DNA from: Pseudolactococcus laudensis
GTDB taxonomy: Bacteria; Bacillota; Bacilli; Lactobacillales; Streptococcaceae
Reading direction: 5' to 3'
Assembly (NCBI RefSeq): GCF_013449735.1
Contig: NZ_JACBNY010000004.1
Location: 62,001 to 126,000, forward strand
Length of the DNA: 64,000 nucleotides
Shown in pieces: positions 54,881 to 62,750 of the stretch. Every line of letters begins with the position of its first letter. Positions within the stretch are counted from its first letter, which is position 1. The translations under genes and the position numbers were made by a program. Under the pieces are notes generated by a model. That model was not told where the DNA came from. It did not search any database and saw only the letters and a list, made by a program, of their open reading frames with translations.

Positions 54881-56146
54881 TTAGTTATCACGCAAAGCGT
54901 TTGGCGAGATTTCAGAAAAATCGTATTTAGCAGTCATTTCCGCTAGCTCTCGCCGTTTTTCATCTGCGGAAATATTGAGCACAAAGCCTATCCCAACTGA
55001 CAGGGTTAGCAGAGAATTACCACCCTGACTCAGGAAGGGGAAGGTTACACCTGTAGAAGGAATCAAACCTGAAATCCCACCGATATTAACCAAAACCTGT
55101 GAAAAGAGAATGGTTCCCACACCGATTGATAGCATGCTATTAAACGGGTCCTTGGCACGAATACCGACCATAAAAATACGCATAATCAAGAAGAAAATGA
55201 TACCTAGGATAATAATCCCACCAATCAAGCCTAACTCCTCAATCACAATCGCAAAGATGAAGTCAGTATGCGCCTCTGGCAGATAGCCTTTCTTCTCAAT
55301 TGAATTACCTAAGCCACGACCGAACCACCCACCATTTGAAATCGCATAATAGCCATTAATGAGTTGGTGTCCTGAATCGCCCGTATCCTGAAATGGATTG
55401 GCAAAGGCGATGAACCGCTTGTTCACATAGGCAATCGAGCCAAAGAAACTTGGAATAATATTACCACCTGTGATTTTAAGCAAGGCTAAAATACCAAGTG
55501 TTAAGGAGCCGAAAATCTTCAGAAAACCGGTCCCCCAACGATAAGAAATACCGCTAGCCATAATAACCGCAGCTGACGGAATCATAACAAGTAAGGCATT
55601 CCCCATATCTGGCATAATGGCAACAGCACCAATCATTACCAACAACCAAAATCGCCAACCACTGAGGAAGTTAACCCAGAATTGATTTCTATCAAAAAGG
55701 GCATTGATGTCATAGGTCTGAATTTTTTCTTGTTTACTGGCAAAGGTAGCCGATAGAAACCAGACAGATACAAATTTTAAGTATTCTGCCGGCTGGATAC
55801 TCCCGATACCGGGAATAATAATCCAACCATGTGCGCCATTTACAGTTGGCACCAAAAATCTAGCAATAAATAGCAAGACAAGCATGACGGGAATTAAAAC
55901 CCCAAACCAGTTGCGACTTCTCAATTTATCAACCTTGATGCGGTAAATGACCACAATCATGATTAATGAAAAGGCAAAGAAAATGGTTTGATTTCGAAAA
56001 AGCTGATAAGGTGGTAATCCAAGCTCTATCTGATGAGGAACGGTAGCTGAGAAAACCATGATTAGGCCTAGCACCGATAAAATTAAATAGGGAATAAGTA
56101 TTGAGTAATTTAAAAAGTGTCTTTTTTTGAGTTCTTTCATAGTCAT
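54881..56146 (-). CDS. ftsW: FtsW-type peptidoglycan glycosyltransferase
   Basis: A 421-residue SEDS protein with about ten helices. Conserved segments are GAHGWIIIPGIGSIQPAEYLK, NSIEKKGYLPEAHTDFIFAIVIEELG and PSTGVTFPFLSQGGNSLL. It polymerises lipid II at the septum. The start at 56146 has AAAGGA 27 nt upstream; a 17-nt hairpin between them would bring the spacing to about 10 nt. The first lines (MTMKELKKRHFLNYS) offer a second ATG at 56140. Confidence 0.94.
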   Translation of the reverse strand: MTMKELKKRHFLNYSILIPYLILSVLGLIMVFSATVPHQIELGLPPYQLFRNQTIFFAFSLIMIVVIYRIKVDKLRSRNWFGVLIPVMLVLLFIARFLVPTVNGAHGWIIIPGIGSIQPAEYLKFVSVWFLSATFASKQEKIQTYDINALFDRNQFWVNFLSGWRFWLLVMIGAVAIMPDMGNALLVMIPSAAVIMASGISYRWGTGFLKIFGSLTLGILALLKITGGNIIPSFFGSIAYVNKRFIAFANPFQDTGDSGHQLINGYYAISNGGWFGRGLGNSIEKKGYLPEAHTDFIFAIVIEELGLIGGIIILGIIFFLIMRIFMVGIRAKDPFNSMLSIGVGTILFSQVLVNIGGISGLIPSTGVTFPFLSQGGNSLLTLSVGIGFVLNISADEKRRELAEMTAKYDFSEISPNALRDN

Positions 56147-56150
56147 ATTA

Positions 56151-56179
56151 TTGAGTTATTCACTCAACTGTTATCCTTT
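56151..56179 (-). promoter_or_regulatory. ftsW ribosome-binding site with intervening hairpin
   Basis: The SD AAAGGA (56174-56179) is separated from the ATG by TTGAGT-gaata-ACTCAA (56151-56167), a 6-bp hairpin with a 5-nt loop. Looping it out gives normal spacing. Confidence 0.55.
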
Positions 56180-56240
56180 AATGAGGCAGAGCCTGGTGAT
56201 TATCTTCGATAATTACGAGGCAGTGCTTGGTAATAGCTAC
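56180..56240 (-). repeat. Direct repeats in the ftsW leader
   Basis: Two imperfect 18-bp repeats (ATTACCAAGCACTGCCTC and ATCACCAGGCTCTGCCTC on the minus strand) flank an ATTATCGAAGATAAT hairpin. They lie in the untranslated leader of ftsW. Role unknown. Confidence 0.5.
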
Positions 56241-56387
56241 TAACCAAATCATTAAAGCTAATCGCCTTTGAGACGGGTTGCCTTAATCATCAGTTGACTC
56301 CTATTTTTAACGACAGGCGTTTTAAAACAGGACAGACTATTATTTATAGTGATTAAGATACATTATATCATTTTTTTAAATAAAAAA

Positions 56388-56423
56388 AAGAAAGTAGTTG
56401 AAATTTTCTAACAACTTTCTATT
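56388..56423 (-). terminator. Terminator after rpmG
   Basis: AGAAAGT.GT/AC.ACTTTCT hairpin followed by eight T on the minus strand. It separates rpmG from ftsW, so secE and nusG do not follow here as they do in streptococci. Confidence 0.8.
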
Positions 56424-56480
56424 AATGTTCGGTTTACATCTCTTCACGAACTAATTTTTAAACTTATTTTGTCATATCGT

Positions 56481-56627
56481 TCAGGTTTCGATATGCATGA
56501 TCACTTTACGATCTTTTGGGCAATATTTTAATACCTGAACTTTATCTGGATGCGTCGCTTTATTTTTGGATGAAATATAATTTTGCTGACCGCATTTAGT
56601 ACATTTGAGGTTGATTTTAACTCGCAA
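56481..56627 (-). CDS. rpmG: Ribosomal protein L33 (three-cysteine form)
   Basis: A 48-residue L33 reading [22 protein letters not shown] after the start, ending HIET. It begins with TTG; AGGGG lies about 10 nt upstream inside the preceding MFS gene, which it overlaps by 11 bp. The first zinc pair (CTKC) is intact, but the second is CPKD in place of CPxC, so zinc binding may be impaired. Other L33 paralogues are expected elsewhere in the genome. Confidence 0.88.
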   Translation of the reverse strand: MRVKINLKCTKCGQQNYISSKNKATHPDKVQVLKYCPKDRKVIMHIET

Positions 56628-57825
56628 TGTCTCTTACCCCTAGTAATTTTCTAAAATTGAATAGCGACCAGATAAGGTTAAATAAAACAAAGCAACTCGT
56701 CGTCAAGAAAACAGCGCGATAACTGATATAGCCCGCAACGGCACTCCCTAAAAGTGGGCCAGCTACTTGACCAAAGTTTGTAAACATTTGGTTAAAACTA
56801 AAAATTCTTGAGATACCTTCTGGTGGTGTAATTTTTGAAAGTAAGGAATTAACTGACGGCATCAAGGCACCTGAGCCAAATCCTAGCATGAAACGTAAAA
56901 TACCAAGTTGCAATGGTGTCTTAACAAATGCCATTGGCAGATAAATCAAAAAGCTATAAATCAAGCCAATGATAATCAAGCGATGACTGCCAATTCTATC
57001 TCCAATTCTACCTAAGAATCCAGATGACATCATGGCTGATAATCCAACTGAAGACACGATAAATCCTGAAATCATCATCACGTTACCAGAGTGGCCATTG
57101 AGCTCTCGAATATAGAGTGTTAAGATTGGCGCAACGGATTGTACTGTCAATTGCAAGATAAAACTTGTAATGAATAAGCCAAGTAAAATTTGACGATTGC
57201 TCACACGCGCAAAAACTTCTTTTGTCGGTAACAACTCATGTTTTTCAATCGGTGTAAAATCTTCTTTCACTAAAAAGATAGTCAACAAGGTGACAAGTAA
57301 TAAGACAGCACCTGTAATCAAGAAAACATTTTCCATGCCTACTGCCTGGGCTAAAAAGCCACCGATAGAAGGTCCGATTAGGACACCTGCAACCATACCT
57401 GTCGATAAAGTACCTAAGGCATAGCCACTTTTTTCTCTGGGGACTTGGCTGGCAATCAAGGCTGTTGAATTTGGGATGTAACCTGCAAATAAACCATTCA
57501 ATAATCGCATGACTAAGAGCCACCAAACATTTGGTACAAAAGCCAAGGCACCCATGGTGAAGGTCATCACAACAGATGCTCGCACCATCATCACGCGTCG
57601 ACCACGTTGGTCAGCTAGGCGTCCCCATATTGGGGCAACAAGTCCACTCGCCAAAGCACTTACTGCCACCGAAAGACCTGCAAATATTGCAATCTCACTG
57701 CCTCTTGCGCCCAGCTTTTCAACATATAAAGGCATAAATGGCATGACAAGTGAAATGCTCGCCGCTGTGAAAAACGTTCCTAACCATGCAATAAATAAAT
57801 TGCGTTTCCAATTGATTTTTATAAT
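56617..57825 (-). CDS. PmrA-like MFS multidrug exporter, apparent ATT start
   Basis: A 12-helix MFS drug exporter of the PmrA type. Motif A is [13 protein letters not shown]. The frame to ATG 57744 ([11 protein letters not shown]) lacks most of helix 1. Reading on upstream gives [26 protein letters not shown], as in PmrA, after an ATT at 57825 with AAGGAAG at correct spacing. No ATG, GTG or TTG is available before the in-frame stop, so ATT is the likely start, giving 402 residues. Gene order coaE-pmrA-rpmG matches pneumococcus. Confidence 0.85.
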   Translation of the reverse strand: MIKINWKRNLFIAWLGTFFTAASISLVMPFMPLYVEKLGARGSEIAIFAGLSVAVSALASGLVAPIWGRLADQRGRRVMMVRASVVMTFTMGALAFVPNVWWLLVMRLLNGLFAGYIPNSTALIASQVPREKSGYALGTLSTGMVAGVLIGPSIGGFLAQAVGMENVFLITGAVLLLVTLLTIFLVKEDFTPIEKHELLPTKEVFARVSNRQILLGLFITSFILQLTVQSVAPILTLYIRELNGHSGNVMMISGFIVSSVGLSAMMSSGFLGRIGDRIGSHRLIIIGLIYSFLIYLPMAFVKTPLQLGILRFMLGFGSGALMPSVNSLLSKITPPEGISRIFSFNQMFTNFGQVAGPLLGSAVAGYISYRAVFLTTSCFVLFNLIWSLFNFRKLLGVRDIAS

Positions 57826-57841
57826 CTTTACTTCCTTCTAA

Positions 57842-57873
57842 AGTTGATGTCAATTGAAATTGATGCATCAACT
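57842..57873 (-). promoter_or_regulatory. Palindromic element in the pmrA-like leader
   Basis: TTGATGCATCAA (57860-57871) is a perfect 12-bp palindrome, and AGTTGATG/CATCAACT (57842-57849 and 57866-57873) form longer inverted arms. It lies between a -10-like CATAATAT and the SD. It could be a repressor operator or an mRNA hairpin. Confidence 0.4.
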
Positions 57874-57965
57874 CAAATATATTATGATACGATTACCCCA
57901 AAAGTGATAATCTTTCCAAGTCCAAAGCGCTGCAAAAAACGAACACCGTCAGTTGACAGTACCCG

Positions 57966-58544
57966 CTAGATCTCGCTTATTAAACTTGCTAATTGATTTT
58001 CCAGTACTTCTATTGTATCACAATTTTCGATAATTCGGGTCGCTAAACTGCGTTTCTCATCAATAGGCATTTGTGCTTTGATGCGTAACAGAGCCTCTGA
58101 TTCAGACAAATCATTACGTTTCATGAGGCGTTTAAGTTGGACATCTTGGGGAGCATAGACAAGCCACGTTTCATCAAATCCTGTATATGCCCGTTCAAAT
58201 AACAGTGGAATATCCATAAAGACAAGCTCTAAGCGACTATTTGCACAACGTTTAAACAATTCTGTACGAATAATATCATCTTGTACAGCTGATAATTTGG
58301 CACGCGCTTCTGCATCGGAGAAGATCAAAGCGCCAAACTTGGCACGATCCAAATCACCATTTTCCAAAAAATAAGCCTCTCCAAACGTGTCACGAATAGC
58401 AATATATAAGGCACCGCCTACTTCTTGCAACTCTCTTACAACAACATCCGCATCAATCACCTCATAACCATGCGCCCGCAGATATGAAGTAACAACAGAC
58501 TTGCCGGTAGCTATGCCACCTGTTATCCCGATTACTTTTTTCAT
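57966..58544 (-). CDS. coaE: Dephospho-CoA kinase
   Basis: A 192-residue kinase for the last step of CoA synthesis, with P-loop GGIATGKS (about residues 9-16), VIDADVVVREL and VFMDIPLLFE. There is no SD. An extended -10 (TGTTATAAT) ends 6 nt before the ATG, predicting a leaderless mRNA. In streptococci mutM precedes coaE; here a divergent DUF1827 gene does. Confidence 0.94.
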   Translation of the reverse strand: MKKVIGITGGIATGKSVVTSYLRAHGYEVIDADVVVRELQEVGGALYIAIRDTFGEAYFLENGDLDRAKFGALIFSDAEARAKLSAVQDDIIRTELFKRCANSRLELVFMDIPLLFERAYTGFDETWLVYAPQDVQLKRLMKRNDLSESEALLRIKAQMPIDEKRSLATRIIENCDTIEVLENQLASLISEI

Positions 58545-58634
58545 GTTACTATTATAACATTTTCTATTCCTATATTTTTAATTTTCAAACTAAAAGTGCT
58601 ATAATAGATTTAAAGAACAATATGGAGGAAAGCT

Positions 58635-58940
58635 ATGAAAATCATCAATGTCACTAACAACTACCCTGATCTTGTCCGAGAGCAACTTAGAAACACCGAT
58701 GCTTTGACGGTTGAGGTTTACTCTGCCGGCAACACGACTGTTATCTTTACGAGAGCTGCTAGTCATTATGAACTCATCGTAACGAATAAACACCGTGCGA
58801 TTCGACCTGATGAGCGTGAAGATATTCAAAAGTTTTTCCTCAAAAAACGGTTGGATCAATCGATTATTGACCATGATCAGATTTCAATCATTGATGAGCC
58901 ACGACTACTGGAAATTTCCTATCCGATTATCAAAAAATAA
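58635..58940 (+). CDS. DUF1827 family protein
   Basis: A 101-residue cytoplasmic protein of a Lactobacillales-specific family (DUF1827), starting MKIINVTNNYPDLVREQL. A GGAGGA and a TATAAT about 30 bp upstream support the start. Function unknown. Divergent from coaE. Confidence 0.85.
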   Translation: MKIINVTNNYPDLVREQLRNTDALTVEVYSAGNTTVIFTRAASHYELIVTNKHRAIRPDEREDIQKFFLKKRLDQSIIDHDQISIIDEPRLLEISYPIIKK

Positions 58941-58942
58941 AA

Positions 58943-58968
58943 AAACTGCTGATGAGTTAGCAGTTTTT
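58943..58968. terminator. Bidirectional terminator
   Basis: AAAACTGCT/AGCAGTTTT hairpin with A/T tails between the convergent DUF1827 gene and gadB. Confidence 0.8.
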
Positions 58969-58998
58969 ATTTGGCTCAAAATCTATTGTCTTTTTATT

Positions 58999-60402
58999 TT
59001 AGTGTGTGAACCCTTGAACGCCCTTGTCCTTATCTTTTTGTCGCAAAAATCGTGAGTTATCTAATTTAGCAATGGCCCATTTGAAATCTTCGGCAAATTC
59101 TTCTGCTACATTCATGCTTAAATCCGCACGAACAACATAGCGTTGAATCACTATATCTGATAAATGATCTGGAAGGGGATAGGCTGGGACTTGCCACCCT
59201 TTCATTTGTAGCATATCAGCTAATTCGTATAGGGTCCATTCTTGCTCTGATTCATCTTTTAACTTGTAGCAAACAATCGGTAGTTGCTCTCCTGAATTAT
59301 AAAGAGTGAATCGACCGGTAGATGCGACAGTCTTTGCTAAGAAACGGGCAACATCATGCGTACGTTGATGAATGGCTTTATATCCATTGAAACCAAAGCG
59401 CATGAAATTATAGAATTGTCCGATGATTGGGCTGGCACTCCGAGAAAAATTAATTGCCATGGTCGGCATATCGCCACCCAAGTAGGACACACTGAAAATC
59501 AATTCCTCAGGCAAATATGTTTTATCGCGCCAAACTACCCAACCGATGCCTGGATAAACAAGGCCGTACTTGTGGCCAGACGTATTGATCGAAACGACAT
59601 TATCAAGCTGAAAATCCCACTTGAGTTCGGGTGACATGAAAGGAGTATACATGCCACCAGATGCGGCATCAACATGAATCGGGATGCTGATTTTTGCGGT
59701 TTTATTGTAGTCGTTTAGTACGGCATCTAGGCCTGCGATGTCGTCATAACAGCCGGTATAAGTGATGCCAAGAATACCCACGACGCCAATTGTGTATTCG
59801 TCAAAGTAGCTGGTAATGTTAGAAATGTCGAGGCTCATGTTGTCAGCTGTCATTGGCACTTCACGTAGCTCAACATCGAAATATACGGCGAACTTTTCCC
59901 AGCAGACTTGGTAGCCAGATGAAATGACTAGGTTAGGGCGTTTACCTAAGACATCAATGCCTGCTGCTTTAGCGCGTGCTCGCCAGCGTAACTTCATGGC
60001 CATACCACCCAACATGCACGCTTCCGAGCTGCCTACGGTTGAGGTACCCATGTAGGTTTCTTGCTCAGGCGCGTGCCAGAGGTCTGCAATCATATTGACA
60101 CAACGGTTTTCAAGTTCTGCTGTTCGGGGGTATTCGCTTTTATCAATGGCATTTTTTTCTAAAGTCTCGCCCATGAGCTGTGTTGCCTCAGGCTCCATAT
60201 AAGTTTGACAAAAAGTGGCCAAATTTTGTCGTGCTGCTCCTTCATCTAAAAGTTCATCTTTAACCAATTGATAAGCTATTCGTGGTTCAATCGGGTGTGT
60301 GCCTAATTTATACTTAGGAACATCACGATCTGATGCAGTTGATCCGAAAATCGGTTGCAAATAAGTAGATTTTTTAGATTGATCTTTTTTTCCGTATAAC
60401 AT
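58999..60402 (-). CDS. gadB: Glutamate decarboxylase
   Basis: A 467-residue PLP enzyme making GABA from glutamate, consuming a proton in acid resistance. The PLP lysine is K278 (TSGHKYG). The N-terminus (MLYGKKDQ...PIFGS) and the final GFTH match the L. lactis enzyme, whose C-terminal tail closes the active site at neutral pH in this family. GAGG precedes the ATG. No gadC antiporter is adjacent, unlike the usual gadCB pair; an RpiB-like gene lies upstream. Confidence 0.96.
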   Translation of the reverse strand: MLYGKKDQSKKSTYLQPIFGSTASDRDVPKYKLGTHPIEPRIAYQLVKDELLDEGAARQNLATFCQTYMEPEATQLMGETLEKNAIDKSEYPRTAELENRCVNMIADLWHAPEQETYMGTSTVGSSEACMLGGMAMKLRWRARAKAAGIDVLGKRPNLVISSGYQVCWEKFAVYFDVELREVPMTADNMSLDISNITSYFDEYTIGVVGILGITYTGCYDDIAGLDAVLNDYNKTAKISIPIHVDAASGGMYTPFMSPELKWDFQLDNVVSINTSGHKYGLVYPGIGWVVWRDKTYLPEELIFSVSYLGGDMPTMAINFSRSASPIIGQFYNFMRFGFNGYKAIHQRTHDVARFLAKTVASTGRFTLYNSGEQLPIVCYKLKDESEQEWTLYELADMLQMKGWQVPAYPLPDHLSDIVIQRYVVRADLSMNVAEEFAEDFKWAIAKLDNSRFLRQKDKDKGVQGFTH

Positions 60403-60410
60403 ATATTACC

Positions 60411-60953
60411 TCAATTTCTTATGTCTTGATAGACATTAATAAACGCTTCAAAATCAATTTGTGTTGTTTTTTTCAATTTTTTTAGTTTGTCAGTTGCTGC
60501 GATTTTTCTTTGTACTGTTTCTTTTGGCACTTTTGGATAGGGCAAATCATTCAATCCCTTAAAAAGCGCATGTAGTACAAAACGGTACTTTTCCTCGGAT
60601 GCCCACCCCCAATTTAAAGAAAACGGATAGGAAAAAGCATTACCTTGATTAATACTTGCAAATAAGTTAGCCTCTATCTCACTTGTGCCATAGCCACAAA
60701 TGACATTAGGGATATAGTTACAAGCAAGTTGCATCCCCAGACCAGAGCTGCAACCAGTTAAAATAAAATCAACTTCTTTTTCGTTTAAGGCATAGCCGCA
60801 TCTTACAGCAACATCAATATAATCTACTGTTTGCTCTGTCATTGTCAACGCAACAGCAGTGTGACCATGTGCAACGGCGACATCTCGAATGATATTAAAT
60901 AACATTTCACGCTTGTCTGATAAATAACTCGCGACAGCAAAACCGATTTTCAT
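60411..60953 (-). CDS. RpiB/LacA/LacB-family protein
   Basis: A 180-residue member of the RpiB/LacAB sugar-phosphate isomerase fold (MKIGFAVASYLSDKREMLFN, then DFILTGCSSGLGMQLACNYIPNVICGYG). It has a longer basic C-terminal extension than RpiB. GGAG 6 nt before ATG 60953 fixes the start over the in-frame TTG at 60965. Only 8 bp separate it from gadB, so they are probably co-transcribed. Substrate unknown. Confidence 0.8.
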   Translation of the reverse strand: MKIGFAVASYLSDKREMLFNIIRDVAVAHGHTAVALTMTEQTVDYIDVAVRCGYALNEKEVDFILTGCSSGLGMQLACNYIPNVICGYGTSEIEANLFASINQGNAFSYPFSLNWGWASEEKYRFVLHALFKGLNDLPYPKVPKETVQRKIAATDKLKKLKKTTQIDFEAFINVYQDIRN

Positions 60954-61081
60954 CCCATGCTCCAATCCTCTTACTTTGTTTTAATTTAACCCTATATCGG
61001 CATTTTATAACTAACTTATCGACATCTCCGACTTTATCCCTTCTTGTTCTTATTTTAACATAAAAAACTCGTGCAGCTTGT

Positions 61082-61747
61082 TTAGAACTCGGATAATATA
61101 ACAGATCCTTCATAAATTCGCTTGGCATATTTCCGCATCAACCAGCAGATATAAGCCAGGAAAACAGCGCCCATTATGATTGGAATAAACCATATTTCTA
61201 GAAATTTAGGGTTACTAATTCCATAAAAAAGCATGACTCGTCTTAATATGAGTTGTTACAAGAGGACTGAAATAGCGTAAGTCACGGGTGCACACACTAG
61301 TAAAATAAAAAAGCGACTCAAGAAGAATTCTTCAAAAACATATTTTTCATCTAAAACAAGTTGATAGCGTGTTTGCAAACTTTCTTTTTCAAGTCTTAGA
61401 AACTGTTTAACAGTAGTAGCTGTATGCATCAGTAGAAAGACAAATACGGATAGACTTAGGATAATAAACACCAATAACAGAAACCCATTGAAAAATCGCA
61501 ACATATTAATCGACTCACTCCCTTGCGAAAAAGGATTTTGCGCTGTTTCTGTTTCTTGAAGGCGTGTCAATTGACGAAAAATTCTTGGGAAAAGAGATGT
61601 TATCGCTACTAGAACATTCAAAACAATCATTGCAATTAGCAGCGAAAGACTTTGCATTGAAATTTCTCTAAAGTGACGCAATGTATAACGATAAGCCGTT
61701 TTAAAAAGATAGCTCATACAATCTCCCCCTCTCGCAGTTCTAAACAC
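61082..61747 (-). pseudogene. FtsX-like ABC permease interrupted by a stop codon
   Basis: A small FtsX-type permease: helix 1 (SLSLLIAMIVLNVLVAI), a short external region, then helices 2 and 3, ending at an in-frame TAA (61256-61258). The frame goes on for 58 codons with QLILRRVMLFYGISNPKFLEIWFIP and a fourth helix, as the family requires. Without helix 4 the protein is unlikely to work, so this is a nonsense mutation, unless the two parts are made separately. Overlaps the ATPase gene. Confidence 0.75.
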
Positions 61748-62409
61748 CGATGTGGGAATTTTTCTAAAATAGATGCATCGTGCGTTGCTAAAATAATGGT
61801 TACACCTTGCGCATTAAGCGACTCAAGATAGGTTAAAACTCTCGCACTCATTTTAGGGTCTAGGTTTGCAGTCGGCTCATCTAAAAGTAAAATCCGTGGT
61901 TGCGTTGTTAATGCCATAGCTAACGCTAAACGCGATTGATCACCGCCTGAAATTTCATCTGGATAATGTTCACGAAGATGTGACAAGGAAAATATTGACA
62001 ACCATTTGGCAACATTTTCAGCTACACTGTTTTGAGCCTTCCTTTTAAAATGATCGTATATAGCGAGATTTTCAACAACTGTTTTACTGCTGTCAAACAT
62101 CAATTGCTGTGACACATACTTGACCATTTTTTGAAATTGTCGACGATAGTCTGGCACTTCAAATTGAACATCATGTTCTCGAAAAATAAAGTCACCTGAA
62201 AAAGATAACTCACCATGCAGTAGTCGTAGTAAGCTAGATTTACCAGCACCGCTTTTACCCGTCAAATAAACAAACTCACCAGACTGAATTTGAAACGATA
62301 AGTCATGTAAAATTTTATCTTCTTGGTAGGTAACATTGTTTTTTTTGAGTTTGAATATCTTACACTTTCTATACCAATAAACTTGCACGATCCAAGCCAA
62401 AATATACAA
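61714..62409 (-). CDS. ABC transporter ATP-binding protein (FtsE/LolD-like)
   Basis: An ATPase of up to 231 residues: Walker A GKSGAGKSS, signature ISGGDQSRL, Walker B ILLLDEPTANLD and H-loop ATHD. The start is uncertain: the frame begins at a TTG, and the first 17 or so residues before FKLKKNNVTYQ have no family match. No clear SD. Partner of the interrupted permease. The 62410-62700 stretch upstream is AT-rich and carries only weak promoter-like sequences. Confidence 0.85.
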   Translation of the reverse strand: MYILAWIVQVYWYRKCKIFKLKKNNVTYQEDKILHDLSFQIQSGEFVYLTGKSGAGKSSLLRLLHGELSFSGDFIFREHDVQFEVPDYRRQFQKMVKYVSQQLMFDSSKTVVENLAIYDHFKRKAQNSVAENVAKWLSIFSLSHLREHYPDEISGGDQSRLALAMALTTQPRILLLDEPTANLDPKMSARVLTYLESLNAQGVTIILATHDASILEKFPHRCLELREGEIV

Positions 62410-62708
62410 AAAAACAATTAGCTGAGAAAAAAGTCAAGCAACAAATGCTCTCGTATCATTTGACGCCTAGATTTTCCAACAAGATGTTGAATCCTAAATG
62501 TCTTGATATGCGACATAAATATCATAATAAAAATTATCACATTCACAACTAAAATAAAATTGATTTATATTGCCTACTCAATATCGCACCTATCTCCATT
62601 CACCAAAAAGCAAGCGCTCTCACGTTTTTTTATTAAATTATAACATTGTTATGAACTTCGTTCAATATTAAACTATCTTTACCATTTTTTAGTAAGCTTT
62701 CAACAAAA

Positions 62709-62736
62709 AAATCTTGCCAAAATAATGACAAGATTT
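62709..62736 (-). terminator. pfl terminator
   Basis: AATCTTG/CAAGATT hairpin with a seven-T run on the minus strand. Confidence 0.8.
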
Positions 62737-62750
62737 TTATATCTTAAATT

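Noticed and set aside
62609-62622. cre-like AGCAAGCGCTCTCA upstream of the ABC ATPase gene
   Set aside because: 13 of 14 positions match, but it is about 200 bp from the gene and no clear promoter lies nearby. Too weak to list.
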